Below, one piece after another: positions 55,081-63,350 of a stretch of DNA of 64,000 nucleotides (positions within the stretch are counted from its first letter, which is position 1; every line of letters begins with the position of its first letter). This DNA is from Pseudomonadota bacterium (GTDB lineage Bacteria; Myxococcota_A; Polyangia; Polyangiales; Polyangiaceae), in the NCBI GenBank assembly GCA_023423895.1, contig JAFAER010000053.1, forward strand, positions 1 through 64,000, given 5' to 3'. The translations under genes and the position numbers were made by a program. A model generated the notes under the pieces. That model saw nothing but the letters and a program-made list of their open reading frames with translations, did no database searches and had not been told where the DNA came from.

Positions 55081-56730
55081 ATGCGATCGATCGCTCTGCG
55101 TAATGCGACCACCAGCCTTGTCCTAGGATCTGCCCTGGTCGTTGGGCTTCTCGTCGCCTGCAGCGACGACGACGAAGGAAAGGTGTCGACGCCCACGACG
55201 ACGCCTGAAGCGGGGACGGATGCTCCCGCACTCAATCGATGTGTCGATGCCGGAGCAGCGCCCACCGGTGACTGCACGAACACGAAATGCAGCGCGACGC
55301 TCGGCGAGCCCGCGATTTGCCGCAACAACGCGTGCGTGAAGCTCAAGTCGGAGCATTGCCCGATCGTGATCGGCAAGGTCGACGACGATCGAACGATCAT
55401 CATCGGCTCGATCGCGCCGATCAATGGCGCGAGCGCCAGTGAAGGTGTGTCGGTCCGGAACAGCATCGATCTCGCGCTGCGCGAGATCAACACGCGCGGG
55501 ATCCCCACCGAGGACGTCTGCGAGGCGCCGCGCCCGATGGCTCTCGTCGGATGTGACGAGAACGAGGAAGTCGACATCAAGGGCGGCGCCAACCACCTCG
55601 TGAACGAACTCGGCGTGCAGGCGATCATCGGCGCCAACTTCAGCGGTGACACCATCCACGCGACCACGGTCACTCTCCCGGGCAAGGTTCTTCTCATCTC
55701 CCCGAGCGCGACGGCAGCCCGCATCACGACGCTCGAAGGCGCGACGCAGGAGGGGACGCGCCTCATGTGGCGAACGTCTCCTTCAGACGTGATCCAGAGC
55801 GAGGCGATGCGGAGTGTCTACGTCGAGCTCGAGGCCGCGGTGAAGGCTGCGCCGGGGGGCCCGACGAACGCGAAGGTCGCGATCATCAGCAAGAGCGACG
55901 CTTACGGGCTCGGAATCGATCAGGCGCTGCGCAACGGCCTCTCCGTCAACGGCAAGCCGCATGGCGATGCGTCGAACAACGGCCTCGTCGAGTTCAGGTG
56001 TTACAATCCGCCCGCCACGGCGGCGACGGGAACTGCCGAGTGCCCCGTGGCGAACACGATGGCGTCCGCGGTAACTGCGCTGCAGACGCTCAAGCCCGAG
56101 TCGATCATCCTGACGGGGACGGCCGAAGCGGTATTGGACATCCTCATCCCGTACGAGGCGTCGAATCCGACGCCGAAGCCGCGCTGGCTCCTTCCCGACG
56201 GCATCCGTACCGCGGAGCTCACGAACTACGCAAAAGACAAGCCGGATTTCATCGCGCGCGTCCGCGGGACGGTGCCGGGCGTCGTCACGCCGCTCGCGCA
56301 GGCGTTCTTCAACATTCGCTACACGGCGGCGTTTCCGGAGAACCCGACACTCGTCTTCGGGATGGCTGGCGCATACGACGCGACGTACATGATCGCGTAC
56401 GGCATCGCAGCGAACGGCTCGAAGCCAATCACGGGCATCGAGATCGCGAAGAACCTCGCGAAGCTCGCCGGCGGGACCGAGAAAATCGACGTCGGTCCGG
56501 CGCGTCTGAGCGCAGGATTCGCTGCACTCACGAGCGGAGGTGCGGTCGACCTCAACGGCACGTCCGGTCCGCTCGACTTCGATCCGGCGACCGGCGAGGC
56601 GCGCTCGGACATCGCAGTCTGGTGTCTTCGAGTCGATCCCAACACCTCGAACATCGTGTATGGCGATGCGACGGGGCAGAGCTACAACGCGACCGAGAAC
56701 AAGCTGAACGGGACGTTCAACTGCCAGTGA
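55081..56730 (+). CDS. LivJ-type periplasmic binding lipoprotein (orphan)
   Basis: The ATG at 55081 follows GGAAGGGGGG and gives 549 residues with lipobox LLVAC (Cys27). A short Cys-rich insert (about 50-92; CTNTKCSATLGEPAICRNNA) precedes the type I binding-protein fold. That fold is seen in IIIGSIAPINGASASEGVSV, QAIIGANFSGDTIHATTVTL, AKVAIISKSDAYGLGID and PESIILTGTAEAVLDILIP, as in branched-chain amino acid binding proteins. There are no permease or ATPase genes beside it, so it may serve a distant transporter or act as a sensor. The Cys-rich insert is unusual for transport proteins. Confidence 0.85.
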   Translation: MRSIALRNATTSLVLGSALVVGLLVACSDDDEGKVSTPTTTPEAGTDAPALNRCVDAGAAPTGDCTNTKCSATLGEPAICRNNACVKLKSEHCPIVIGKVDDDRTIIIGSIAPINGASASEGVSVRNSIDLALREINTRGIPTEDVCEAPRPMALVGCDENEEVDIKGGANHLVNELGVQAIIGANFSGDTIHATTVTLPGKVLLISPSATAARITTLEGATQEGTRLMWRTSPSDVIQSEAMRSVYVELEAAVKAAPGGPTNAKVAIISKSDAYGLGIDQALRNGLSVNGKPHGDASNNGLVEFRCYNPPATAATGTAECPVANTMASAVTALQTLKPESIILTGTAEAVLDILIPYEASNPTPKPRWLLPDGIRTAELTNYAKDKPDFIARVRGTVPGVVTPLAQAFFNIRYTAAFPENPTLVFGMAGAYDATYMIAYGIAANGSKPITGIEIAKNLAKLAGGTEKIDVGPARLSAGFAALTSGGAVDLNGTSGPLDFDPATGEARSDIAVWCLRVDPNTSNIVYGDATGQSYNATENKLNGTFNCQ

Positions 56731-56899
56731 CGATCACGGCCCGTGACCCCGCTGGCGGCCGGAGATTTCTCTCGCCGCTTCGTCCACCTGCGATGCCCTG
56801 GCCCGGTGCTCGAACAACGCGCTGACGCGCTTTCGGCTTCTTCTGGCGTACGCACAGAAGATGCCCCTCTCCCGTCGAGCTCGGGCTTGGACGCGTGCC

Positions 56900-56932
56900 C
56901 TCACGCGCAGGCCGGCTGGTCCTGCGCGTGAG
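56900..56932. promoter_or_regulatory. 12-bp perfect inverted repeat in the gap before module C
   Basis: CTCACGCGCAGG (56900-56911) and CCTGCGCGTGAG (56921-56932) form a perfect stem with a 9-nt loop. It lies in the 383-bp gap (56731-57113) between the binding-protein gene and module C, 168 bp after the former's stop, without a T run. It could be a terminator or an operator. The gap otherwise contains only shorter inverted repeats (TCACG-GCC-CGTGA at 56735, CCGAG-TAGC-CTCGG at 56953) and no gene. Confidence 0.5.
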
Positions 56933-57113
56933 CGTAGCGAAGGGGGCGAGAGCCGAGTAGCCTCGGTGAGTCGTGGCACGATCGCTTCTTCAGCGCTTCG
57001 CGACGGCCAGACGGGTAGAGCGGAGCTTCCCTCGTTCTGTCGGCCTGCGCAGCCGTTCTGCGCTCCGGTCGAACAATCCCTGCCGTTAGCTCGAGCAGCG
57101 ATCGGGTAGCTCC

Positions 57114-58205
57114 TTGATCCATCGCCACACCCGGGCCGCATGCCTCGCCGGAGTGAGCATTGCGCTCTTCGCGGTCGACGTGCGCGCGAGCGAGACGGGC
57201 AGCGAGGCGTCATCGGAGACCGCGCTCCGCCTCGCCTACGAGGCCCCGTCGGAATGTGTGGATGCTGTCGGCGTAAGGACGCGTGTGCTCTCGCTGGTGC
57301 GAACACCGCCGGCGACGTGGAAGAGCCCGGTCGAGGTTCGGATCCGTATCGAGCGCCACGACCATCTGTACGTCGGTCGCCTCGGCGTCGTGCAGCTCGA
57401 TCCGCTCGATCATCCAGCCGCCGAACGGGAGCTTCGGGCCACGAGCTGCCGATCCGTCGTCGACGCGCTCACCGTCTCCGCGGCAATTGCCGTCGACGAC
57501 GCCCTCGCCGAGGCGGAAAAGGCCGCCATCACGAGCTCGCCCTCACCGCCCGCCGAGGAGCCGGGCGCGGCTCCCGCCCTCGAGCCCTCGACTCCGGCGC
57601 CAGCTCACGCGAGAGCGCAGGCCAACGGCTCCGCGCGTCGGCCTCCGGTAAGCCCGAGCAACGGATGGCGTATCGGGCCAATCGAGCTTCGCGTGGGAGA
57701 CGGCATCGCGCTCCGGCGAGGGATCGTCCCGGAACCGGTCTGGATGCAGTCCGCTTGGTTTTCGGCGGCTCGTCGGAACAGTTGGTATCCGATGCTCCGC
57801 GTCGAGCTGGCTTACGGCGCGAGCGGGATCGCCCGGACGGGCGTCGGCGCCTACCGTGCGCGACTCCTCGAAGGCGGACTCGCCGCGTGCAGCCCTCTGC
57901 GCGACGGGGTCCTGTCGATCTTCACCGTCTGCGCCGGTGTGAGCGGCGGCACGCTGATGACCTCATCCTTCGAGGTCGTCCGGTCTGCGGATCGTGTACG
58001 GCCCTGGTTCGCGGCGTTCGGGGCACCGCGCGTCGCGATACCTCTGCTGGAAGGGATCGCCTTCGTCGTCGAGGGGCGCATCGCCGTCCCGTTCATGCGC
58101 GAACGGCTGAGGTTCCATCCTGGGGTCACGGTGTACGAGGGACCGCTCGCCGTCGCCCAGGTGGGCGTGGGACTCGAGGTGAGGCTCCCGCCGTTGCGAC
58201 CGTAA
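57114..58205 (+). CDS. Module C YAP-C family exported protein
   Basis: The TTG at 57114 gives 363 residues with a signal peptide ending VRAS before ETGSE; there is no ATG close by that keeps the signal. The conserved N-terminal domain has LAYEAPSECVDA, HLYVGRLGVVQLD and RELRATSCRSVVDALTVSAA, as in the proteins at 17315 and 44734. A Ser/Pro/Ala linker follows, then a region with alternating polar and hydrophobic residues (MLRVELAYGASGIARTGVGA) ending in VGLEVRLPP. Outer-membrane barrel topology is inferred. It opens module C, 48 bp before the sigma gene. Confidence 0.7.
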   Translation: MIHRHTRAACLAGVSIALFAVDVRASETGSEASSETALRLAYEAPSECVDAVGVRTRVLSLVRTPPATWKSPVEVRIRIERHDHLYVGRLGVVQLDPLDHPAAERELRATSCRSVVDALTVSAAIAVDDALAEAEKAAITSSPSPPAEEPGAAPALEPSTPAPAHARAQANGSARRPPVSPSNGWRIGPIELRVGDGIALRRGIVPEPVWMQSAWFSAARRNSWYPMLRVELAYGASGIARTGVGAYRARLLEGGLAACSPLRDGVLSIFTVCAGVSGGTLMTSSFEVVRSADRVRPWFAAFGAPRVAIPLLEGIAFVVEGRIAVPFMRERLRFHPGVTVYEGPLAVAQVGVGLEVRLPPLRP

Positions 58206-58223
58206 GGCCGTTGCGACCGTAAG
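58191..58223. repeat. 16-bp tandem duplication covering the YAP-C stop codon
   Basis: CCGTTGCGACCGTAAG occurs twice in direct succession (58191-58206 and 58208-58223), separated by one G. The first copy contains the TAA stop of the module C YAP-C gene. It looks like a recent slippage event with no effect on the protein. Confidence 0.8.
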
Positions 58224-58253
58224 ATCGAGCGATCCATCCGACGAGGTTCCGAC

Positions 58254-58940
58254 ATGTTCCTTCCACCACGGACGGAACCTCGGATGCGTGCAGAAGCGAA
58301 ACATGATTTCTCCGCGCGAGGTCTGCCCCCAGAATCCGTCTGGCGGCGCGGTGACCGGCTCGAGCCGGAAGCGCCGGTTCAACCCGCAATGACTGAGCTC
58401 GGCGCCGCTGATCTTCATCGGCTCTCCACTGTTTTTCGCCGCGAGGCGCGATGGGTCTTCGCGCTGCTGCGCCGTTTCGGTTTGGAGCGTGGCGACGCCG
58501 AGGACGTGACCCAGGAAGTGTTCCTCGTCTTCCGAGCGCGAATCGAAGACGTCGTGCCCGGAGAGGAGCGCAGGTTTCTCTTCCGAACGGCGGCCTACCT
58601 CGCGGCCAACGCGCGACGTGCCGCGCGGCGCCGGGAGGTCGTCCTGCCACACGCTGCACATGAGCTGAGCACGCCGCACAACGCCGAGCGTGAGCTTGCC
58701 GAACGTGACGAGCTCGAGCTCTTGCAGAAGATCCTCGACGCGCTGTCGGAGGACCTGCGGATGACGTTCGTTCTCTACGAGATCGAAGAAATGACGTTGC
58801 CCGAGATCGCCGACGTCCTCGCCATCCCGCTCGGAACGGTGAAGTCCCGCCTTCTTCGTGCACGGCGCGCGTTCGAGCGCGAAGCACGACGACACGGCAT
58901 CAAACAAGATTCGGCCGGTGGCGCCGCGAAAGGTACGTGA
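58254..58940 (+). CDS. ECF-type RNA polymerase sigma factor (module C)
   Basis: The ATG at 58254 is preceded by GAGG at 7-nt spacing and gives 228 residues; an internal ATG at 58389 would remove 45 poorly conserved residues. Region 2 reads FALLRRFGLERGDAEDVTQE then VFLVFRARIEDV. Region 4 has LRMTFVLYEIEEMTLPEIAD and LAIPLGTVKSRLLRARRAFE. It is related to the factors at 18403 and 44034. The stop overlaps the start of the TPR-like partner, as in the other modules. Confidence 0.93.
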   Translation: MFLPPRTEPRMRAEAKHDFSARGLPPESVWRRGDRLEPEAPVQPAMTELGAADLHRLSTVFRREARWVFALLRRFGLERGDAEDVTQEVFLVFRARIEDVVPGEERRFLFRTAAYLAANARRAARRREVVLPHAAHELSTPHNAERELAERDELELLQKILDALSEDLRMTFVLYEIEEMTLPEIADVLAIPLGTVKSRLLRARRAFEREARRHGIKQDSAGGAAKGT

Positions 58941-59740
58941 TGACACTTCGTCGACTGACCGACGACCCCACGAAGCCCCGTCTCGGCGCCATGCTGCGCA
59001 GGGCGCGCGAGGAGTCGCTCTCGGAGGATGCCGAGCATCGCATCGCGGCGGTCGTCCTCGCGCCCACGGCCGTGGTCCCGCCTGCCGCGTCATCCTCCCC
59101 GCGAGGTCTTCCCATCAAGGGAGCGCTCGGCCTCGCCGCCTTGGCTGCCGTCGCGGCGTTTGCTGCGTCGATCGTGGCGAGCGACGGGGATCGACCGGTG
59201 AGATCGCAGACGGATGCGGTGAGCTCCCGAGACGGCGAGGGGGCGCGCCCTTCTGCGGAGCCAGTGCAGACTCATCAAGAGGGGCTGTCCGTCCACGCTC
59301 TCCCTGCCGTGACGCCAACGACGAGAGAGCTGCACGAGGCACCTCCGGTCGCGAGCGTGAAGCCGGAGAGCACGCAGACGCCGTCGAGCCATGCACCTCG
59401 CACCACGGCAGCGGCAGCAGCGCCCGTCGACAGCCTCGGTGAGGAGGCTGCGCGTCTGCGCTCGGTGCGTGAAGACCTCTCCGCTGGCCGGACGCAGCAA
59501 GCAATCCGCAAGCTCGATCAGTACGACGACCGATTCGGCAGCCACGGCGCCATGCGTGAGGAAGCTGCCGTGATGCGCGTGGAAGCGCTGCTTCAGGCGG
59601 GGCGCACGATCGAAGCCAATACGCTCGGCTCGCGACTTCTCGTCGAGCGCCCCAACGGTGCCTTCGCACGCAAGCTCCGATCGCTTCTCGCATCACCTGG
59701 CGCTCCGTCCTCGGAGAGCGGACGCGGTTCGCAGCGCTGA
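58940..59740 (+). CDS. One-TM protein with C-terminal TPR-like domain, partner of the ECF sigma (module C)
   Basis: The ATG at 58940 (or the GTG at 58937, which adds one residue) gives 266 residues. A cytoplasmic-type N-terminus with LRRAREESLSEDAEHRIAAV precedes a membrane helix (ALGLAALAAVAAFAASIVAS) and a long Ser/Thr/Pro linker. The C-terminal helical domain has LRSVREDLSAGRTQQAIRKL and MREEAAVMRVEALLQAGRTI. It matches the relatives at 18969 and 43222 in layout and spacing. Anti-sigma or sensor function is inferred from context. The next gene, the Cys-rich lipoprotein, starts 54 bp downstream. Confidence 0.75.
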   Translation: MTLRRLTDDPTKPRLGAMLRRAREESLSEDAEHRIAAVVLAPTAVVPPAASSSPRGLPIKGALGLAALAAVAAFAASIVASDGDRPVRSQTDAVSSRDGEGARPSAEPVQTHQEGLSVHALPAVTPTTRELHEAPPVASVKPESTQTPSSHAPRTTAAAAAPVDSLGEEAARLRSVREDLSAGRTQQAIRKLDQYDDRFGSHGAMREEAAVMRVEALLQAGRTIEANTLGSRLLVERPNGAFARKLRSLLASPGAPSSESGRGSQR

Positions 59741-59773
59741 TCGTGTCATCAGAGCGATCCAAACGTCCGAGCT

Positions 59774-59786
59774 CGAACATTGTTCG
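59774..59786. promoter_or_regulatory. Inverted repeat just before the module C Cys-rich gene
   Basis: CGAAC-ATT-GTTCG is a perfect 5-bp inverted repeat ending 8 bp before the ATG at 59795. Its position over the ribosome binding region would suit a translational or repressor site. It resembles a LexA box of Gram-positive bacteria but has a 3-nt instead of a 4-nt spacer. Confidence 0.3.
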
Positions 59787-59794
59787 GTAAGAAG

Positions 59795-60940
59795 ATGAGC
59801 CGCCTACGACGCACGCTCGGCAAGCTGCTGGCCCTCTCGACGCTCACGGTCGTCCTCCCTCACTGCACGCGCGACGTCATCCTCGACGCACCGCCGCTAC
59901 AGTCGGGCCCTGATGCGGGGACCGGCGTCTTCGCCCCGCCGGAGGACGCGGGCCCGTCCTCCTCCTCTGATGCAGGAAGCCTCGGCGTACCCATGTGCGC
60001 GAGCAGCACGTGCGCGGCTCCGTATGCGACCTGCTCGACATCGAGATACCTCTGCGACATCGACCTGGACACCGACTCCAACAACTGCGGATCGTGTGGA
60101 AACAAGTGCCCGAACGACCAGTGGCGCCTGACCAACCTGCACGCCAGTTGGATCTGCGCCGGCGGCGGCTGCACGATGGTGTGCAATCCGAGTCGCCTCT
60201 ACGCCGATTGCAACGGCATGATCGAGGACGGCTGCGAGACGACGATTGGGAACAAGGAGAACTGCGCCGGCTGCGGCGACAAGTGCGCGGACGATCAGAC
60301 GTGTCTCAACGGGAAATGTGTCGGTTGCGCGGCGAACGAAGTGCTGTGTGGCACGGAGTGCGCGGACCTGACGGCCCACGATAGCCACTGCGGCGCGTGT
60401 AACAACGCTTGCCCGGCATTCCCGGCAGGCTTCCCCTCCGCAGGCGCGAATGCGTATTGGGGCTGCAAGGAGGCGGAGTGCAACAATCACAAGTGTCGTA
60501 GTCCGTGGGCCGACTGCAACAACAACACCGCCGACGGTTGTGAAATCAACCTGGAAAGGGACCGTCTGAATTGTGGTCAGTGCGGGAAGGCGTGCGCTCC
60601 TGGAGAGCGGTGCGCGCTTGGCATCTGTCAGTGCGATCCGGGCCCGAGCGGGTGCGATTGCATCGAAGACTTCGAAGCCGACTTGATGAACTGCGGGGCG
60701 TGCGGGAACCGATGTCTGGACCGGGCCAATGCCCCCGCGACATGCAAGTTCGGGCGGTGTGGAAATACCTGTGACGCTGGCTTCGGCGACTGCAACACGG
60801 ACATGATGGACGGCTGCGAGATCGACCTCAAGAAGGACCCGCAGAACTGTGGAGCGTGCGGAGAAAGGTGCGCGACGGGACAAGCGTGCATCGACGGTAA
60901 GTGCGCAGTCGAGCCGTGCCCGGACGGAGTGATTCAATGA
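59795..60940 (+). CDS. Stig1-like Cys-rich lipoprotein (module C)
   Basis: The ATG at 59795 gives 381 residues with a signal ending VLPHC; a TTG at 59780 would add five. The CAAPYATCSTSRYLCDIDLD segment aligns with the same place in modules A and B. NCG-type units include NNCGSCGNKCPNDQWR, ENCAGCGDKCADDQTC, LNCGQCGKACAPGERC, MNCGACGNRC and QNCGACGERCATGQAC, alternating with ADCNGMIEDGCE-type segments. The C-terminus KCAVEPCPDGVIQ parallels QCMVEPCDVIQD of module A. Extracellular and disulfide-rich. ATGA overlap with the next gene. Confidence 0.87.
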   Translation: MSRLRRTLGKLLALSTLTVVLPHCTRDVILDAPPLQSGPDAGTGVFAPPEDAGPSSSSDAGSLGVPMCASSTCAAPYATCSTSRYLCDIDLDTDSNNCGSCGNKCPNDQWRLTNLHASWICAGGGCTMVCNPSRLYADCNGMIEDGCETTIGNKENCAGCGDKCADDQTCLNGKCVGCAANEVLCGTECADLTAHDSHCGACNNACPAFPAGFPSAGANAYWGCKEAECNNHKCRSPWADCNNNTADGCEINLERDRLNCGQCGKACAPGERCALGICQCDPGPSGCDCIEDFEADLMNCGACGNRCLDRANAPATCKFGRCGNTCDAGFGDCNTDMMDGCEIDLKKDPQNCGACGERCATGQACIDGKCAVEPCPDGVIQ

Positions 60941-62127
60941 CGCGGCAAGGCTCGAGCATGAAGCTCGCGATGCTGGTCGTACTCACGCTCGGCGTGCGCG
61001 GGGCGGCGGGATGCGCCGCTTCGTCCGAGGATGGCGACCTGGTCCCGAGCAGCGACCCCGACGGTGGTCGTACCGAGACCATCCCCGGCATCGCGACCGA
61101 CGCGAGCGTGGAGGCCTCGATCGAAGACGGATCGGCGACGATCTCGGACGAGTGCAGCTTCGACGGCTGGTGCGTCGTCCCCCTCGAGCTCCGCGGAGTC
61201 GCCGTCTACGCCGTCTGGGGCAGTGGTGCGAACGATGTCTGGGCCGTCGGATCATGGGGCACCGTGCTCCACTACGACGGAAAAGAATGGGCGACGTCCC
61301 GCGTCCTCGCGGACGCAGGTCAGCCGAAGACGCTCATCTCGGTCTGGGGGAGCGGCCCGAACGACGTGTGGATCGCGAGCGTCGACGACGTTCGGCACTG
61401 TGACGGCTGGAAGGAAGGTGGTCCAGACTGGTCGGCGGCTCAGGTCGTCACGAAGGTCGACGTCTTGCCATCCCAGCTCCTCGGCCTCTGGGGAACGGGC
61501 CCGAACGATGTCTGGTTGCTCCACGGCTCGAACCCCACGTCGAGCGCGCAAGTCACGAAGATCTTGCACTCGGAGGGATGGGTCGATGGCTCACCGTCGC
61601 TCAAGCCGGCGTTCGACTACTTGACGAATGGGCTTACGTCCAACGTTCGCGGGATCTGGGCAAGCGGCCCAAGCGACGTCTGGGTCGTCGGAGACAGAGG
61701 CCGCATCTTCCGCTCGAGCGGTTTCTGGGGCGGGATGGCTTCCTGGAAACAGGTCAACAGCAACACGCTCTCTCACTTGCGTGCCGTCTGGGGATCGGCA
61801 CCGGACGACATCTGGGCCGTCGGCGACACCGGAACGATCCGGCACTACACGTACAACGAGGGCGGGGAGCTCGTCTGGAGCTACGTGGCGTCGCCAACGG
61901 GGAGCAAGCTCGGCTCGCTCTGGGGCTCGAGTGGCACCGATGTTTGGGCTGTCGGAGAAGGCGGCACGATCGTGCACGGTGACGGCACGGCCTGGACGAC
62001 ATCGAGTATTCCGAGGGCCGCGACGGACATCCCGCTTCACGGCGTCTGGGGTAGCGGTCCGAACGACGTGTGGGTCGTCGGAGAGCGCCTGATTCTTCAT
62101 CGCGGACCAGCCGGAGAGACGAAGTGA
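60937..62127 (+). CDS. Beta-propeller lipoprotein 1 (module C)
   Basis: The ATG at 60937 overlaps the previous stop with GGAG upstream and gives 396 residues (an ATG at 60958 is also possible). The lipobox ends GAAGC. DECSFDGWCVVPLEL leads into the blades: VWGSGANDVWAVGSWGTVLH, VWGSGPNDVWIASVDDVRHC, IWASGPSDVWVVGDRGRIFR, VWGSAPDDIWAVGDTGTIRH, LWGSSGTDVWAVGEGGTIVH and VWGSGPNDVWVVGERLILHR. It is the most regular propeller in the window and corresponds to the genes at 22525 and 47164. Confidence 0.88.
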   Translation: MTRQGSSMKLAMLVVLTLGVRGAAGCAASSEDGDLVPSSDPDGGRTETIPGIATDASVEASIEDGSATISDECSFDGWCVVPLELRGVAVYAVWGSGANDVWAVGSWGTVLHYDGKEWATSRVLADAGQPKTLISVWGSGPNDVWIASVDDVRHCDGWKEGGPDWSAAQVVTKVDVLPSQLLGLWGTGPNDVWLLHGSNPTSSAQVTKILHSEGWVDGSPSLKPAFDYLTNGLTSNVRGIWASGPSDVWVVGDRGRIFRSSGFWGGMASWKQVNSNTLSHLRAVWGSAPDDIWAVGDTGTIRHYTYNEGGELVWSYVASPTGSKLGSLWGSSGTDVWAVGEGGTIVHGDGTAWTTSSIPRAATDIPLHGVWGSGPNDVWVVGERLILHRGPAGETK

Positions 62128-63350
62128 TGCGCTTCCGTCGCCATGGACTGAGAGTGACGGCCGCCGTCTCCGTCCTCGCAGGCTTCGCCGCCTGCGCGGA
62201 CGCCGAGGGGGATGCGGCCGGGCCCGAGCTCGATTTCGATGCAGGGATGGAAGACTCCCCCATCCCCACGCCCACCGACGATGCAGAAGCCGGCCCCTCG
62301 GACGACGACGCGGGTGCGCGCTCGGACAGCTCGGCGGAGGTCGACGGAGGGCTCCCCGCGTGCACGGTCGATTGGTGTGATACGGCACTGCCGATTCCCG
62401 ACGGCGGCTCGCTTCGACTCATGGATGTCTGGGTCGGGTCGAGCACGAACGTGTGGACCGTCAGCGCCGAGGGCAACGTTCTTCACTGGGACGGCAAGAC
62501 GTGGTCGGTCGTTTGGAGCACCGACAAGGCGCTCTACGCCGTGTGGGGCGATCAGGACGGCACGATCTGGGTGGTCGGCGCAGCGGGAACGATTCTCCGC
62601 GGCCCGAACGGCGCGAACTTCACGGCCGTCCCGAACGGCGGCGTCACGCTCGATCTCGTCGGGATCTGCGAGGGCCCACTGGACGCCGAGCACCCACGCA
62701 GTCTCGCCATCGTGGGCGCTGGAAACCGCGTCCTCCAATGGGACGGTACGACAGCCGAAAACGGCGATCCCGTTTGGGACGTGTCGAGCTTCGCCCCGAC
62801 CTCGGGTCGAGAGCCGATGTTTCACGCGATCACGTGTGTCGGGCACGACGTCTGGGTGTCCGGCATGTGGAATGAGATCGGCGACACCGGTGGGCGCATC
62901 TTCGTTCGATACGACGGCGAGTCGTCGTGGACGCGCATCCGGCCGATGCCGACCAATATCGCCGCGACCGAGACGTACTGGGCCATCTGGGCTTCCGGCC
63001 CCGAACACGTTTGGGTTCGCGGGAGTCACAACATCACCTACGCGACGCCGAACACGGATGGCGGTGCGCCTCTCTGGCGGTCCGAGAGCTCCGCCACGGG
63101 AAGCACGACGACGACCGATCGACGCCGCGCGGCCGCTTGGGGCTCGAATCCCAGCGACGTCTGGATCGCCTCGAATAGTGGGCGGATCCATCACTGGGAT
63201 GGCTCCAAGCTCTCGATCACCGCTACCGCGAAGAACTGGGACGTTCTCTCTAGCAATCTGCACGGCGTGCACGGAAGCGGACCGAACGAGGTTTGGGTCG
63301 TTGGTGACAACGTGGCCCTCCGACGTAATCAGGACGCAGGTACGAATTGA
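62127..63350 (+). CDS. Beta-propeller lipoprotein 2 (module C)
   Basis: The ATG at 62127 shares one base with the previous TGA and gives 407 residues with a signal ending AGFAAC. The Asp/Ala linker is followed by CTVDWCDTALPIPDGG, the counterpart of the GWC segment in modules A and B. Blades are DVWVGSSTNVWTVSAEGNVL, AVWGDQDGTIWVVGAAGTIL, AIWASGPEHVWVRGSHNITY, AAWGSNPSDVWIASNSGRIH and GVHGSGPNEVWVVGDNVALR. It corresponds to the genes at 23748 and 48345. It is followed by the RCC1 gene with a TGATG overlap. Confidence 0.87.
   Translation: MRFRRHGLRVTAAVSVLAGFAACADAEGDAAGPELDFDAGMEDSPIPTPTDDAEAGPSDDDAGARSDSSAEVDGGLPACTVDWCDTALPIPDGGSLRLMDVWVGSSTNVWTVSAEGNVLHWDGKTWSVVWSTDKALYAVWGDQDGTIWVVGAAGTILRGPNGANFTAVPNGGVTLDLVGICEGPLDAEHPRSLAIVGAGNRVLQWDGTTAENGDPVWDVSSFAPTSGREPMFHAITCVGHDVWVSGMWNEIGDTGGRIFVRYDGESSWTRIRPMPTNIAATETYWAIWASGPEHVWVRGSHNITYATPNTDGGAPLWRSESSATGSTTTTDRRRAAAWGSNPSDVWIASNSGRIHHWDGSKLSITATAKNWDVLSSNLHGVHGSGPNEVWVVGDNVALRRNQDAGTN

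Noticed and set aside
56974..56989. Sigma-54-like promoter (TGGCAC followed by CTTCT)
   Set aside because: The -12 element does not have GC at the required distance from the -24 GG.
59774..59786. LexA box
   Set aside because: CGAAC/GTTCG arms are present, but the spacer is 3 nt instead of 4, and the gene is a lipoprotein without a link to DNA repair.
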